From Helicobacter cetorum (GTDB lineage: Bacteria; Campylobacterota; Campylobacteria; Campylobacterales; DZAY01), in the NCBI GenBank assembly GCA_022729735.1, contig DZAY01000013.1, positions 1 through 61,643 of the forward strand: a stretch of 61,643 bases of DNA. Reading direction: 5' to 3'. Of the stretch, positions 26,949-36,636 are shown in pieces. Made by a program: the position numbers and the translations under genes. Under the pieces are notes generated by a model. That model searched no databases. It was not told the origin of the DNA and saw nothing but the letters and a program-made list of their open reading frames with translations. The stretch's first letter is position 1; every line of letters begins with the position of its first letter.

Positions 26949-29167
26949 TAAAATTTACTTCCAAGTGTAAATTCAAAATTTGTAGTTCTATCACCTTCTT
27001 CAGGATTTAGAGCTTTTGAGAATACAAATTGAATTGGACCAACAGGTGAAATCCACTCTATTGCACTTCCAGCTCCCGACCTTACTATCTCATCAAAATT
27101 ATCTTCACCAATCATTCCATAATCATAAAAGAATGTAAGTCTCATTTTTGCAGACTCAATTAGTGGAATAGATGCTTCAATTGAGTTTGAAACTGTATTT
27201 TTTCCACCAATATATCTATCTAACTCATCTTTTGGAGATAGTGAGCTTGACTCATAACCTCTAACAGTTGATATGCCACCTAAATAGAACTTCTCATTTA
27301 CAGGCAGATAACCATTATCGATAATTGTTCCACCTCGAATTTTATATCTTAAAATTAAATCATAATCAATAATATTTTCTAATCCATAAAAAATTGCACC
27401 AGAAATATAGTTTTTTACAAATTCTAAATCTCCACCAATTCCAGCATACTCCACATAAGCAGAAGCATTTATACCACTTCGAGGCACAAAGTAATCATCT
27501 GTATTATTAAATGTAAGTGATGGAGTTATTGAACTTTTTAGAGTAGTTCCTTCTATAAAATAGAGACTATTTTCAATATCACCTTCAAATTCACTAAGTG
27601 TGCTTTCAACAATTCCATAACTTAATGAGCCTTTTAAATAACGGTTTAAATTTTTACCAATTGATAAAGAAGCACCTGTTTTTTCTTCTGTATAGTAGTA
27701 TGACTCATAATCAAGTTTATATAGACTTAATCCACCACTATAAAATGAATCAAATAGTCGAGGATTAAATAGTGAAGTGTTATATTTTAAATATTTAGAT
27801 GAGTAATCAATCCCAAAACTTAAATCTAAACCACTACCAAATATATTTCTATCACTTACACTTGCATTTAATAGTATTCCACCATAACTACCATATCCTC
27901 CACCAGCCATTACAGAGCCAGTTGGAGTCTCTTTTACTTTTATAATTAAATCCATTTTATCTTCTGAAACTCTTTTTTCTTGAATATCTACGGTTTCAAA
28001 AAATCCAAGTCTTCCCAAAGCATTTTTAGAATCTTTTAAATCTGTAACACTGTATAAATCTTTAGGTGCTAAAAATACTTCTCTTCTTATAACTCTATCA
28101 AGAGTTCTTGAGTTGCTTGAAACTATTACATCATTGATATAAACTTTTTGACCAACGATAACTCTATATTTAACTACAACTTTTCTATTAACTTCATCTT
28201 TTTGTAAATCTGGAGCAATTTGCACAAAAGCATAACCTAAATCTCCAATTTTATCTTTCATAGAGTTCATATCTTTTCTCAAATTTTCTACATTAAAAAT
28301 AGAGTTTTGAGACAATCTAAAATCTTCTTTTAATTTTTCTAACTCAATTACATCTTTATCAAGTTCTATTTGAATTTCACTAACTTTATATTGCTCACCC
28401 TCTTTTATATCATATGTTAATTCTGCATTGTAAGTTTTAAAATCAACTTGTAGTGATGGGTCTGAAACTTCTGCATCTAAATAACCTTTTTGCATATAGT
28501 AATCTTTAATTCTTGCACTATCATACTCAAGTTCTCTAAGTTTTAAAACTCCATCATTTCTTCCCCACATCCAACCCATAAATTGTGCTTCATTATTGGC
28601 ACTATTGTGTGTGAAATCTTTTTCTTTTAAAGTAGTTTTTGAGCAATAATTTGCTTTTGTAATAGTGATTTTTTCACCTCGATTTACAATAAATTTAAGC
28701 TCAATAGCTCCACCTTCTAAACTTTCACTCTCAACTTCTACAACAGTATCAAAATATCCATCAATCTCATTTGCTTCTATTATTCTCTTCTCTGCTTCTT
28801 TGATTTTATCTAAATTATATATATCACCTTTTCTAATATTTAAAATCAAATCTCGCTTCTCTTTATCTTGCTCACCTTCTAAATAACCTTTTATTTCTAC
28901 TTTAGCAATAGCAGGTTTTTCTTTGAAATAGTATGTCAAAACTCCCTTATCTTCTGTAACATATATATCATCAAAATAGCCTTGTTTAAAAAACTCTTTG
29001 ATTGTAATATTAATTTTTTTTACATCAACCTCATCACCTACACTAAACTTAAGCATTTCAGATGCAATTTGTGGCGATATTCTAACTAATCCATCAAATT
29101 TAATCTCTTTTATTTCTGTGGCATACATATATGAAAACAGCAGTGGCAAAACAATAATTTTTTTCAA
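26948..29167 (-). CDS. bamA: Outer-membrane protein assembly factor BamA
   Basis: This 739-residue protein begins with a signal peptide and carries POTRA repeats (about residues 20-350), then a 16-strand Omp85 barrel. The barrel contains the conserved VRGYESSSLSP motif of loop 6 and ends in GSKF with terminal Phe. BamA inserts beta-barrel proteins into the outer membrane. The start codon is TTG, backed by AGGATTAG upstream. It is divergent from tyrA and heads the bamA-mqnC-M16-recG run. Confidence 0.95.
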   Translation of the reverse strand: MKKIIVLPLLFSYMYATEIKEIKFDGLVRISPQIASEMLKFSVGDEVDVKKINITIKEFFKQGYFDDIYVTEDKGVLTYYFKEKPAIAKVEIKGYLEGEQDKEKRDLILNIRKGDIYNLDKIKEAEKRIIEANEIDGYFDTVVEVESESLEGGAIELKFIVNRGEKITITKANYCSKTTLKEKDFTHNSANNEAQFMGWMWGRNDGVLKLRELEYDSARIKDYYMQKGYLDAEVSDPSLQVDFKTYNAELTYDIKEGEQYKVSEIQIELDKDVIELEKLKEDFRLSQNSIFNVENLRKDMNSMKDKIGDLGYAFVQIAPDLQKDEVNRKVVVKYRVIVGQKVYINDVIVSSNSRTLDRVIRREVFLAPKDLYSVTDLKDSKNALGRLGFFETVDIQEKRVSEDKMDLIIKVKETPTGSVMAGGGYGSYGGILLNASVSDRNIFGSGLDLSFGIDYSSKYLKYNTSLFNPRLFDSFYSGGLSLYKLDYESYYYTEEKTGASLSIGKNLNRYLKGSLSYGIVESTLSEFEGDIENSLYFIEGTTLKSSITPSLTFNNTDDYFVPRSGINASAYVEYAGIGGDLEFVKNYISGAIFYGLENIIDYDLILRYKIRGGTIIDNGYLPVNEKFYLGGISTVRGYESSSLSPKDELDRYIGGKNTVSNSIEASIPLIESAKMRLTFFYDYGMIGEDNFDEIVRSGAGSAIEWISPVGPIQFVFSKALNPEEGDRTTNFEFTLGSKF

Positions 29168-29204
29168 GTTCTAATCCTACTTAATTTTTGATGGCTTATA
29201 TTAA

Positions 29205-29248
29205 CAATATTTTAATTAATATTGATTAAAAGGCTCATAAGATATAAT
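29205..29248 (+). promoter_or_regulatory. Divergent bamA/tyrA promoter region with inverted repeat
   Basis: A perfect inverted repeat CAATATT-TTAATT-AATATTG (29205-29224) lies between the divergent genes. For tyrA a TATAAT box is at 29243-29248, with TTGATT at 29222-29227 as a weak -35 (15-nt spacing). The repeat overlaps that -35, so a repressor site is plausible, but AT-rich DNA gives such palindromes by chance. Confidence 0.45.
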
Positions 29249-29275
29249 TTTTAAAAATTTATAAAGGGGTGATTT

Positions 29276-30109
29276 GTGATTGCACTAATTGTTGGATTAG
29301 GACTTATTGGAGGCTCTTTTGGAATAGCTTTAAGAGATGTTGAATATTTTGATAAAATTATAGGTTTTGATAATAATTCTACCCATTTAAGTGAAGCATT
29401 GGAGTTGAAACTTGTAGATGAAATATCAACAGATTTAGAAGAGAGTTTCAAAATAGCAGATTTAATAATCTTAGCCGTTCCAGTTGATGCAATTATTAAA
29501 ATACTAAACTCAATTAAAAATATTAAAGAGAGTTGTACAATTATAGATTTAGGTAGCACAAAGAGTAAAATTGTAAATTCTACACCTTTAGAAATTAGAA
29601 AAAATTTCATACCAGCTCATCCAATGGCAGGAACTGAAAAGTTTGGGCCTTCTTCTGCATTTAAAGGATTATTCAAAAATAAGATTATGGTTGTTTGTGA
29701 TTTGGAATATTCAGGCGAACATCAAAAAAGTTTAGCTCTGGATATATTTCATAGAATGGAAATGAGAATTATAAAAATGAATTCTAAAGAGCATGATAAA
29801 CATGCTGCTTTTATTTCTCATCTTCCACATGCAATTAGTTATGCCTTGGCAAATACAGTTTTGGCTCAAGAAGATAAAAAGAGTATTTTAACTCTTGCTG
29901 CTGGTGGATTTCGTGATATGAGTAGAATTGCTAAATCTTCACCTAATATGTGGTGCGATATTTTCAAGCAGAACAAAAACCATATTTTGGACTCAATTGA
30001 AATATTTGAAAGTGAGTTACAAAAATCAAAAGAGTATCTTATAAATGAAGATTGGGATAAACTTTATGAGTGGATGGATAGTGCTACAAAACTTCATGAT
30101 ATTTTATAA
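29276..30109 (+). CDS. tyrA: Prephenate/arogenate dehydrogenase
   Basis: The N-terminal NAD-binding motif VGLGLIGGSFGIAL, the HPMAGTE motif (AHPMAGTEKFGP) and the ISHLPHAISYAL segment are those of TyrA, which oxidatively decarboxylates prephenate to 4-hydroxyphenylpyruvate for tyrosine synthesis. Length (277) is that of a monofunctional enzyme without ACT or chorismate mutase domains. The start is GTG preceded by AAGGGG. Two unknown genes follow closely and are probably co-transcribed. Confidence 0.93.
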   Translation: MIALIVGLGLIGGSFGIALRDVEYFDKIIGFDNNSTHLSEALELKLVDEISTDLEESFKIADLIILAVPVDAIIKILNSIKNIKESCTIIDLGSTKSKIVNSTPLEIRKNFIPAHPMAGTEKFGPSSAFKGLFKNKIMVVCDLEYSGEHQKSLALDIFHRMEMRIIKMNSKEHDKHAAFISHLPHAISYALANTVLAQEDKKSILTLAAGGFRDMSRIAKSSPNMWCDIFKQNKNHILDSIEIFESELQKSKEYLINEDWDKLYEWMDSATKLHDIL

Positions 30110-30120
30110 AAAGGAGAAAA

Positions 30121-30441
30121 GTGTTAGTTTTTGAAGATAATAATGTTTTAAACTCAATGCATGAGAGCTTTAAAACAAAAAGTAAAAAAAAGAGTTTTGT
30201 ATATACAAAACCTAAAAAAGAGTTAGCAAAAGGTGAATTTGATGATATAAAACATCAATTTTTAAACTCAAAAGAGTCTGAAGTTGATATTGAGTTTGAA
30301 AAATTCAAAAAGCGAGATAAAGAAAAAAGTAGAAAAATCGTAATTTCAGATAAAGAAGATGTAGTTGTTTCAGAAGTGACAAATTCAAACTCAATAAATC
30401 ACTTAAATAGTGATGATTTTTTTAAATATTTTAAAGAGTAA
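30121..30441 (+). CDS. Small charged hypothetical protein
   Basis: I do not recognise this 106-residue protein. It is hydrophilic, lysine/glutamate-rich, probably largely disordered, with no membrane segment or cysteine. The GTG start is supported by AAGGAG seven bases upstream. It lies 11 nt after tyrA and 3-9 nt before the membrane coiled-coil gene, so it is part of the same transcript. Good ribosome binding site and tight packing argue that it is real. Confidence 0.65.
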   Translation: MLVFEDNNVLNSMHESFKTKSKKKSFVYTKPKKELAKGEFDDIKHQFLNSKESEVDIEFEKFKKRDKEKSRKIVISDKEDVVVSEVTNSNSINHLNSDDFFKYFKE

Positions 30442-30450
30442 GGTATGGGA

Positions 30451-31386
30451 ATGGAAATTGTAGAAGAGCAAAATTTAGAAACTCCAAAAAGTGAAAGTAA
30501 ATTGGCTTGGATAATAGTTGGAATACTTACAATAATTATTCTAATAGGTGCTGTTTTAGCTACTATATATGGAAATTTTAGTGGAGTTGATGGAGCTACA
30601 CTAAAAAAAGAGTATCTCAAAAAAGATGAGGTAGGTTTTTCATCACTTCCAAAAGATATACAACAAGAGTATATCAAAAAAGCTAATATTGAATTTTTTG
30701 ATTTACCAAAAAATATTCAAGAACAATACATTAATAAAAAGATGTTTAGCGAACAAGAAGAAGCTCAAAAAAGAGAAGAGATGGAGCGAAGTAGCAAACT
30801 CTTAGAAGCACAATCGAAAATTGCATCATTAGAAAGTGATATAAATGCTCTTCAAAAACAGATAGAAGCATTTGAGTTAAGCAAACAAGAGTTGCAAAAA
30901 CAAGAAGCAAAAAAAGAAGAAGCTCAAAAAAAAGAGGAAGTAAAAGAAGTTACTACAAAAGATAAAAAAGATACAACTCTGTCAGAATTCAATCCAAATT
31001 TTAAACTTATTTCACAAATTAGTTGCATAGATATGGGTTTTGGTGATTATAAAGTAACTGATAGTTGTCGCGATAAAGTTGAAAAGTTTTTTAATACTCT
31101 AAAAGAGAAAAAGCTATTTTTTGAAGTTATTCCAATCGTTGATGAAGGTGATTTTGAGATAATTCATAAAATAAATGATTTAAATAGCAAAAAAGAGTTT
31201 TTAAATGGTGATAAACTAAAATCTTTATCGCTATATGCAAATAGTGGTTTAGGTAAATTTAGAGCAAAAGAAGCTGGTTGGCTTTTGAGAAAAAGATATG
31301 GAGAAGATGTAAAAATTCAATATGTATCTTATGAGATAGAGAGCAAAGAGAAAAAAAGAGGTTTTATAATCAGAGCTTATAAATAA
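30451..31386 (+). CDS. Membrane-anchored coiled-coil protein of unknown function
   Basis: The second ATG (MEIVEEQ) is preferred because AAGG lies seven bases upstream; an ATG two codons earlier is also possible. One membrane segment (WIIVGILTIIILIGAVLAT) near residues 20-40 is followed by a charged region with a long coiled coil (about 95-170). A C-terminal globular domain of ~125 residues includes two cysteines (SCIDMG and DSCRDK). The C-terminal domain may be periplasmic and OmpA-like in size, but I see no peptidoglycan-binding motif and make no functional call. It converges with the CheX-like gene, ending 2 nt from it. Confidence 0.65.
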   Translation: MEIVEEQNLETPKSESKLAWIIVGILTIIILIGAVLATIYGNFSGVDGATLKKEYLKKDEVGFSSLPKDIQQEYIKKANIEFFDLPKNIQEQYINKKMFSEQEEAQKREEMERSSKLLEAQSKIASLESDINALQKQIEAFELSKQELQKQEAKKEEAQKKEEVKEVTTKDKKDTTLSEFNPNFKLISQISCIDMGFGDYKVTDSCRDKVEKFFNTLKEKKLFFEVIPIVDEGDFEIIHKINDLNSKKEFLNGDKLKSLSLYANSGLGKFRAKEAGWLLRKRYGEDVKIQYVSYEIESKEKKRGFIIRAYK

Positions 31387-31388
31387 AT

Positions 31389-32750
31389 TTATCTTGTCAA
31401 GAAGGCATAAACTACATTGCCTTTTAGACCAAACTCTATAAATACTCCATCTTTTGAAGATATTTGAGTAGTTAAATCTTTCACACCTAAGTATGCTTTT
31501 GGAAGAGATATTTTTATAAATGTCTCTTTTGTTGCAAGTATAGCTTTTGCTCTACCTGCGATAATGTTTGCAAACTCTCTCAATACATCTTCTAACTCTT
31601 CATCACTATTTGGACTCTCACCAAGAATTGTTTCTGAAATCTCTTTTGATAGTTTTCGCTCAAATACTAAAATAAAAGAGCCATCAATATCACCATCAAA
31701 ATTTATACTACTTGCTATAAAATCTCCAGAGTTAATATTGAATTTTGAAATCTTATGTGATTTTTTAGTTATTTCAGAATTTAATAGTGATAAAAATGTT
31801 TCAGCAGTGGCTTCTACAAAGACAGGAAGTGTAGATACAAGCGATTTATTAAGTCCGCTTGAGTGTTTTGTAGATTTTGCAATCGCATTTATATCTTTAT
31901 CTTTTTTTAACTCTTCTAATGAGCTAAAAAATAGCACTCCACACTTTCTAAGTCTATCAATTGCAATTGAGCCAACTTTTGAATAATCCATATTTACAAA
32001 AGCTATTTTGACATTTAAACTAATACTACTTAATGCAAGTGTTTCAAATAGCTCAAGTGCCTTAACATTAATTGATATAACTTCACTTGCATCAAAAGCA
32101 AATATTTTAAATCCATCTTTTATTCTTTGTGCATGTTTTTGCAAATTAAAATATGAAGTAAATTTATTATCAATTGTTTTTGATAACTTATAAAGTACAA
32201 TATTATCAATTAGTTCAACAGATATAAAGTTTTCAATTATATTAAATGTTGTATTGTGAATTGCTATATATCCAGCATTGCTATATTTATCTAACTCATT
32301 CTCTTTTGTAACTATTACATCATATCCTCTACTTGTTAGCTCACTTGTTAATAGTTGTAAATTCAACTCATTCTCATCATAAATTGCTATTTTTGTATTT
32401 GTAGTTTTTATATTTAACAATAAAAGCGCTATATCTAATGTTTTAAATAGATTTATATTAACTTTTGTAAAGCTTTTGAATGAGTTATATTGCTCATTTG
32501 TATAATCACAAAAACCACCAACAATATCAACCTTTTCCTCCAATCGCTTTATAGTTTTTGCAAGCATATCAATTACAACACTCTCAAACTCTTTTACATT
32601 TGCAAATGAAAAAAATATTGCTTTTATATTTAATCCTCTTAATGTGCTTAAGCTATTTGCTATTGCATTCAGTGATTCTGTAACATTTGCTCTTGTGAGA
32701 TGATTATCTAAATAATAGATAGCACAATTGTGTATTAATCTTGGCTTCAT
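31389..32750 (-). CDS. CheX-like chemotaxis phosphatase with N-terminal extension
   Basis: The C-terminal ~150 residues resemble CheX: after TLPVFVEATAETF comes the catalytic pattern E-x2-N in LREFANIIAGRAKA, the motif CheC/CheX/FliY use to dephosphorylate CheY-P. The N-terminal ~280 residues look like STAS/receiver-like alpha-beta modules (for example KIAIYDENELNLQLLTSEL), with no phospho-acceptor pattern I can fix. CheX normally has about 150 residues, so this is a fusion of at least two parts. It stands alone with no other che genes nearby. Regulation by the N-terminal region is inferred. Confidence 0.7.
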   Translation of the reverse strand: MKPRLIHNCAIYYLDNHLTRANVTESLNAIANSLSTLRGLNIKAIFFSFANVKEFESVVIDMLAKTIKRLEEKVDIVGGFCDYTNEQYNSFKSFTKVNINLFKTLDIALLLLNIKTTNTKIAIYDENELNLQLLTSELTSRGYDVIVTKENELDKYSNAGYIAIHNTTFNIIENFISVELIDNIVLYKLSKTIDNKFTSYFNLQKHAQRIKDGFKIFAFDASEVISINVKALELFETLALSSISLNVKIAFVNMDYSKVGSIAIDRLRKCGVLFFSSLEELKKDKDINAIAKSTKHSSGLNKSLVSTLPVFVEATAETFLSLLNSEITKKSHKISKFNINSGDFIASSINFDGDIDGSFILVFERKLSKEISETILGESPNSDEELEDVLREFANIIAGRAKAILATKETFIKISLPKAYLGVKDLTTQISSKDGVFIEFGLKGNVVYAFLTR

Positions 32751-32838
32751 GATTTTTTAAAACCTTTTTGAAATTTTAATTTTTATCTTATCATTTTATA
32801 TGTTAATTTCAAATTTAAACTAACTAAATTTATTAAAA

Positions 32839-33795
32839 AACCTGAGTTCGATAATTAAAATTCAGTAATAGCAAAATTAGTATAATGTTTCAAAGATGGC
32901 TTTTTTTCCTTAAAAGAGTAAGCAGTTAAAGCAGATACAATATTAAAAGAAAATTATTGATACTTCTATGTCTAGTATGTGCAATTTGAGATATATTTTT
33001 TAATTGGTCATTGATGGTTTCAATTATAGACCTCTTTCTTAAGAGTATTTTTTCGCTTTCTTCTAAAACCACTTTTTTCATATTTTTTCTTACATTTGTA
33101 ACCAATTTTAATCCCTGTTTTTTGAGTTTTTCAGAGATTTTTGATGAAATATAACCCTTGTCTCCAAAAAGTTTTCCAGTTAAATGTTGTGTTAAAAAAT
33201 CTATAACTTGTTCCTGCCTATCATCTATATTTGCTTGAGTTAAATAAAATGATAAAATATCTCCTCTTTCGCTAACAAGCAAATGTAATTTGAATCCAAA
33301 ATACCATCCCATCGAGCTTTTACCGATTGTAGCTATATCTTTAAACACCTTATTTTTTCTTGCTCTTTTTGTTGAACAGACTTCTATTTTTGTAGAATCT
33401 ATAAATGAAATTTAGGTTTTTTTATCAATTAAATTGTAAAAATATAGTGGAATAAAAGCCTTTTGCTGTAATTCTACAAATCGATTATAGCTAACAAGTT
33501 TAGGAAAATATTTTTTTAAATATTCTTGAACAGCTTTAATATAAAATGTTTTAAAATCCATAAATCTATATACATGAAAAAGTGTAACTATCGTCATCAC
33601 TTCACTTATACACATTTGTGAAACTCTTCCACTTTTTTATTTTTGACTACCATCTTCTATCATTTTTTTTGAAAACTCAATCTCAAATTTTTCATAAAAA
33701 TCATCCAATTTACAAAAAATCTCTACTAAACTATATTCAGACATATATACTCTTTTTGCTATTTTAACATAAAAATCTATTGTCGAACTCAGGTT
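32839..33795 (-). mobile_element. IS982-family insertion sequence, inactive
   Basis: A 957-bp element is bounded by near-perfect terminal inverted repeats: AACCTGAGTTCGATAAT at 32839-32855 and the complement of AACCTGAGTTCGACAAT at 33779-33795, one mismatch in 17. Size and transposase type fit IS982. I see no convincing target duplication in the flanks. It sits between the CheX-like gene and acnB, interrupts neither, and its transposase is broken by two stop codons. Confidence 0.85.
32926..33744 (-). pseudogene. IS982 transposase with two in-frame stop codons
   Basis: Reading from the ATG at 33744 gives one continuous frame of 272 codons broken by TAA at 33637-33639 and TAA at 33412-33414. 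Conserved IS982 pieces lie on either side: SYNRFVEL, then FIDSTKIEVC and GKSSMGWYFGFKLHL with the DDE-type context, and LFGDKGYIS. There are no frameshifts, so decay by point mutation is recent. The protein cannot be full length without readthrough. Confidence 0.85.
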
Positions 33796-33817
33796 ATTTG
33801 GTTTTATAATATTGCAT

Positions 33818-33839
33818 AAAGCCCTATTTTTAGAGCTTT
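33818..33839. repeat. Hairpin between the IS element and acnB
   Basis: AAAGCCCTA (33818-33826) pairs with TAGAGCTTT (33831-33839) with one mismatch and a four-base loop. It lies just outside the IS right end and 46 nt before the stronger acnB terminator. Either strand could use it; function is not clear. Confidence 0.35.
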
Positions 33840-33884
33840 GTTTAGTTCCTTATCAAGAACTCAAACTCAAGTTATAGAATCAAA

Positions 33885-33918
33885 GCACTTTGAGAGTATA
33901 AAACTCTCTATAAAGTGC
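33885..33918 (-). terminator. Two-part terminator hairpin after acnB
   Basis: Beginning 3 nt after the acnB stop, the minus strand pairs GCACTTT with AAAGTGC (33912-33918 and 33885-33891), and inside it GAGAGT with ACTCTC (33903-33908 and 33892-33897). The 13-bp two-part stem is followed by TTTGATTCT. It is the clear transcript end of acnB. Confidence 0.7.
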
Positions 33919-33921
33919 CTT

Positions 33922-36468
33922 TTAAAGAGTAAAATCTTTCATTTGGTGGAAGTTAAGATATTTATAAACTTTACTTGTATCTGTTAGTTTTTTAGTTACA
34001 AGTTCTAAATACTCATCTTTTGTAGGAATTTTACCAAGAATTGCACAAACTGCAGCAAGTTCAGCACTTCCTAAATATACAAGAGTGTTTTTACCCATTC
34101 TATTATCAAAGTTTCTTGTGCTTGTGCTAAATATTGTGCTTCCTTCCATAGCTTGAGCTTGATTACCCATACATAAACTACATCCAGGCATCTCTGTTCT
34201 TGCTCCAGCTCCACCAAATACTGAATAGTAACCCTCTTCAGTTAACTGTTTTGCATCCATTTTTGTTGGTGGAACTATCCAAACTCTTGTTTTTGTTTGT
34301 CCAGCACCTCTTAAAACTTCGCCCAAAGCTCTATAATGTCCAATATTTGTCATACAACTTCCAACAAATACTTCATTAATAATTTTTGGTCTCTTCTCAT
34401 CTGCCAAAATTTCGCTCAAAGTCGCAACATCATCTGGGTCATTTGGACAAGCTAAAATTGGCTCTTTTATCTCATTTAAATCGATTTCAATAATTTCTGC
34501 ATATTCAGCATCGCTATCTGGCTCTAAAAGTGTTGGATTTGCTAACCACTCTTTCATTTTATCAGCTCTTCTTTGAAGAGTTTTTGCATCAGCATAGCCA
34601 TCTGCTATCATAGCTTTAATTAGTTTTATATTTGAATTAATATACTCGATTACTGGCTCTTTATTTAGTCTAACTGTACAAGCTGCTGCACTTCTTTCAG
34701 CTGAAGCATCACTTAACTCAAATGCTTGTTCAACTTTTAAATCTGGTAAGCCTTCTATTTCTAAAATTCTTCCATTAAATACATTCTTTTTACCTTTTTT
34801 CTCAACTGTCAAAAGTCCTCTTTTGATTGCTTCGTGTGGAATAGCATTTACTAAATCTCGTAAAGTAATTCCTGCTTGTAGTTCGCCTTTAAATCTAACC
34901 AAAACTGACTCTGGCATATCAAGAGGCATAGAACCTGTAACTCCTGCAAATGCAACAAGCCCACTACCTGCTGGAAAACTTATTCCAATTGGAAATCTCG
35001 TATGCGAGTCTCCACCTGTTCCAACAGTGTCTGGTAAAACCATTCGATTAAGCCAAGAGTGAATTACACCATCACCTGGTCTAAGGCTAACTCCACCTCT
35101 ATTTGTAATAAATGGAGGAAGTGTGTGATGAAGTTTAATATCTGCTGGTTTTGGATAAGCTGCTGTATGGCAAAAACTTTGTAATACAAAATCTGCACTA
35201 AATCCAAGAGCTGCTAATTCAATAATTTCATCTCTTGTCATAGCTCCTGTTGTATCTTGACTTCCAACTGTTAAAGTCATTGGCTCACAATATGTTCCTG
35301 CTCTAATTCCTTCAACTCCACAAGCTTTTCCTACCATTTTTTGAGCTAATGTGTAACCTTTGCCTGTATCTGCTGGTTGAATTGGTTTTGCAAAAATAGT
35401 TTCTGGTTCCATACCTAAAGCACTTCTTGCTTTAATTGTTAAACCTTTTCCAATAATTAAAGCAATTCTTCCACCAGCTCTAATCTCATCTGCAATTGTG
35501 TTTGGTGAAAGTTTAAAGTTAGCGATAACTTCTCCATTTTTTTCTAATTTTCCTTCGTATGGATAAATTGTAATAACATCTCCCATTTCAAGTTTGCTTA
35601 CATCAACTTCAATTGGTAAAGCTCCACTATCTTCACAAGTATTAAAGAATATTGGTGCGATTTTTGTGCCAATTACAACTCCACCTGTTCGTTTATTTGG
35701 AACATTTGGAATATCATCACCCATAAACCAAATAACACTATTTGCAGCTGATTTTCTACTACTTCCAGTTCCTACAACATCACCAACATAAACTAATGGA
35801 TTTCCTTTTGCTTTTAACTCTTCTATTGTTTGCAATCCATTTGGCATTTTAGCTTTTAACATAGCTTGAGCATGAAGAGGAATATCACTTCTTGTAAAAG
35901 CTTCACTTGCTGGAGATAAATCATCTGTATTTGTCTCACCTGCAACTTTAAAAACTGTAAGAGTTAATTTATCTGCAATTGGTGATTTTTTTAGAAACCA
36001 TTCTGCATTTGCCCAAGATGTTACGACCTCTTTTGCAATTGCATTTGTTTTTGACAACTCTACAACATCATTAAACAAATCATAAACCAAAAGTGTATTT
36101 TTTAGAGCTTCTCCAGCCTCTTTTGCAACCTCACTATTTGAGTGAGATAGTGCATCAACTAAAGGTTTTACATTATATCCACCAAGCATAGTTCCAAGAA
36201 TTCTCACAGCTTCAACTTCTGAAATTGCACTGCATTTAGCATTTCCACAAACTATATCATTTAAAAAACTAGCTTTAACATAAGCAGCTTCATCAACTCC
36301 AGGATTTACTCGCTCTGTAAGTAGGTGCATTAAAAACTCTGTATCACTACTTCCAGCCTTTATTAGCTCTACAACTTCTGCACACTGTTTTGCACTTAAT
36401 GGAAGTGGTGGAACATTTAACTTTTTTCTCTCTTCTACATGATTGTTATAATCTTGAATAAAACTCAT
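33922..36468 (-). CDS. acnB: Aconitate hydratase B
   Basis: The start at [16 protein letters not shown] is chosen because GGAGAG precedes it. The 848-residue protein shows the AcnB order: N-terminal HEAT-like domain (to about 155), swivel domain with [12 protein letters not shown], then the catalytic domains with [11 protein letters not shown]. The [4Fe-4S] ligands lie in GSCMTNIGH and PGCSLCMGN. It interconverts citrate and isocitrate in the (oxidative or reductive) TCA cycle and may also act on 2-methylisocitrate. It is transcribed alone. Confidence 0.96.
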   Translation of the reverse strand: MSFIQDYNNHVEERKKLNVPPLPLSAKQCAEVVELIKAGSSDTEFLMHLLTERVNPGVDEAAYVKASFLNDIVCGNAKCSAISEVEAVRILGTMLGGYNVKPLVDALSHSNSEVAKEAGEALKNTLLVYDLFNDVVELSKTNAIAKEVVTSWANAEWFLKKSPIADKLTLTVFKVAGETNTDDLSPASEAFTRSDIPLHAQAMLKAKMPNGLQTIEELKAKGNPLVYVGDVVGTGSSRKSAANSVIWFMGDDIPNVPNKRTGGVVIGTKIAPIFFNTCEDSGALPIEVDVSKLEMGDVITIYPYEGKLEKNGEVIANFKLSPNTIADEIRAGGRIALIIGKGLTIKARSALGMEPETIFAKPIQPADTGKGYTLAQKMVGKACGVEGIRAGTYCEPMTLTVGSQDTTGAMTRDEIIELAALGFSADFVLQSFCHTAAYPKPADIKLHHTLPPFITNRGGVSLRPGDGVIHSWLNRMVLPDTVGTGGDSHTRFPIGISFPAGSGLVAFAGVTGSMPLDMPESVLVRFKGELQAGITLRDLVNAIPHEAIKRGLLTVEKKGKKNVFNGRILEIEGLPDLKVEQAFELSDASAERSAAACTVRLNKEPVIEYINSNIKLIKAMIADGYADAKTLQRRADKMKEWLANPTLLEPDSDAEYAEIIEIDLNEIKEPILACPNDPDDVATLSEILADEKRPKIINEVFVGSCMTNIGHYRALGEVLRGAGQTKTRVWIVPPTKMDAKQLTEEGYYSVFGGAGARTEMPGCSLCMGNQAQAMEGSTIFSTSTRNFDNRMGKNTLVYLGSAELAAVCAILGKIPTKDEYLELVTKKLTDTSKVYKYLNFHQMKDFTL

Positions 36469-36503
36469 TTTAATCTCTCCTCTTAGGATTTTTATTTGGA
36501 AAA

Positions 36504-36598
36504 ATTGTAACACATAAAAGAGTTTTTTAGATTGTTAAATATTATGATTTAAATAAAAAATTGAATATTTTTAACTAAATTGTTTCTAATCGAAACAA
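36504..36598 (-). promoter_or_regulatory. acnB promoter region with inverted repeat
   Basis: A TACAAT -10 box lies at 36504-36509 on the minus strand, ~35 nt before the acnB start. Upstream, TTGTTTC-TAATC-GAAACAA (36580-36598) is a perfect 7-bp inverted repeat on the plus strand. It could be an operator for acnB or the weak end hairpin of the TPR gene, which stops at 36637. Confidence 0.4.
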
Positions 36599-36636
36599 AT
36601 GGGGATAAATTAATTTTTAGTAAGTTCAAAAAAGAG

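Noticed and set aside
33412-33615. Separate small gene encoding a 67-residue protein
   Set aside because: It is the N-terminal part of the IS982 transposase, in the same frame as the downstream part and separated only by a stop codon.
36580-36598. Fnr/Crp-type operator upstream of acnB
   Set aside because: The inverted repeat TTGTTTC-N5-GAAACAA does not match the TTGAT-N4-ATCAA consensus; it is kept only as an unnamed inverted repeat.
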